DNA from: Rhynochetos jubatus
Lineage: Eukaryota > Chordata > Aves > Eurypygiformes > Rhynochetidae
Direction of reading: 5' to 3'
NCBI GenBank assembly: GCA_027574665.1
Contig: CM050690.1
Location: 39,470,665 to 39,534,664, forward strand
DNA length: 64,000 nucleotides
Every line of letters begins with the position of its first letter. The first letter of the stretch is position 1. The position numbers and the translations under genes were made by a program. Of the stretch, positions 63,672 through 64,000 are shown one piece after another. Below the pieces are notes generated by a model. It did not search any database and was not told the DNA's origin. It saw only the letters and a list, made by a program, of their open reading frames with translations.

Positions 63672-63706
63672 AAAAAAAACCAAAACCAACCAACCAAACA
63701 AAAACT
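63672..63706 (+). repeat. A/C-rich low-complexity tract
   Basis: A run of eight A is followed by CCAAAACCAACCAACC and CAAAC units, similar to 9125-9222. Confidence 0.85.
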
Positions 63707-64000
63707 CACTTTCTGCAGACTTAGAAAGATTGAACCATGTAGGCTTAGGACTAAGAGAAAAGGATATTTCTGGAATGAAGTCGTTTGTAGTTTGGTTTTT
63801 TTTTTTTTTTCAATAGAAACAAGAGCATAGACACAGGTGCTTCCTTTTTCATAAAAACGTAGGAGAGAATTCAGTGTCACATTGCCTCCTGCCCTGCTAT
63901 GCTTCTGTTGCTGAGGCCACTGGGAGATGTATACTACCCCTATAAATACTGAAGAAGCTGTTTCCGTAGCAAGTGTTTAAAAGTACTATGAACTTCTTTC

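Larger units (their letters stand above)
60574..64000 (-). other. ADAMTSL1 intron upstream of exon a (partial)
   Basis: This is 3.4 kb of intron. The preceding exon (expected to end near the SATK residues of the cysteine-rich module) was sought and not found. It contains an LTR fragment at 61797-61960 and an A/C-rich tract at 63672-63706. Confidence 0.8.

Noticed and set aside
63539..63880. Minus-strand frame containing GSTC, a motif in the exon upstream of exon a
   Set aside because: The neighbouring residues do not fit the ADAMTSL1 cysteine-rich module and no splice sites in the right phase are seen.
1..64000. CRISPR arrays, tRNA or rRNA genes, prokaryotic operons
   Set aside because: No regularly spaced repeats, cloverleaf-like genes or ribosomal sequence were seen. 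The window is plainly intron-rich vertebrate DNA.

Overview
The window is vertebrate, non-coding-rich genomic DNA, almost certainly from a bird. Three things point there. CR1 LINE retroposons carry the characteristic avian 3' ends (ATTCTRTGA-type terminal repeats). There is an endogenous-retrovirus LTR fragment of a kind widespread in neoavian birds. The exons match ADAMTSL1 with bird-like divergence from the human protein. In birds the human 9p22 region that carries ADAMTSL1 corresponds to the Z chromosome, so a Z-linked origin is likely, but this is inference.

I can support one gene: ADAMTSL1 (punctin-1), a secreted, protease-less ADAMTS-like extracellular-matrix glycoprotein, on the minus strand. 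Ten consecutive internal exons are resolved with GT..AG borders and matching codon phases: 60573-60499, 57490-57333, 44724-44613, 43993-43855, 33403-33353, 29291-29087, 27817-27670, 23856-23772, 11620-11319 and 6543-6414. Together they make 1405 bp of uninterrupted coding sequence. They encode the end of the cysteine-rich/spacer module and five thrombospondin type-1 repeats (TSR2 to TSR6), each with six cysteines and the C-x-x-S/T-C-G O-fucosylation motif. The signal peptide, TSR1 and the first part of the spacer lie to the right of the window. The later TSRs, Ig domains and PLAC domain lie to the left.

Layout from right to left (5' to 3' of the gene): 64000-60574 upstream intron with an LTR fragment; 60573-43855 spacer exons and TSR2, split by a 12.6-kb intron holding a fairly well-preserved CR1, a very old CR1 and a C-rich strand-asymmetric tract; 43854-23772 linker, TSR3, TSR4 and the post-TSR4 linker; 23771-11621 a 12.2-kb intron with another CR1; 11620-6414 TSR5 and TSR6; 6413-1 start of the next intron.

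The most interesting observation is at 23772. The splice donor after exon 'EEPS' reads TC|GTAAGT, so failure to splice gives Ser followed at once by TAA. Counting along the human protein as I remember it, this is exactly where the 525-residue short punctin isoform ends. Five AATAAA hexamers on the minus strand lie 280-475 nt further on, the last followed by a GU-rich stretch. The short isoform therefore looks like an intronic-polyadenylation product whose stop codon lies inside the splice donor. I see no second protein gene, tRNA, rRNA, CRISPR array or other unusual system.
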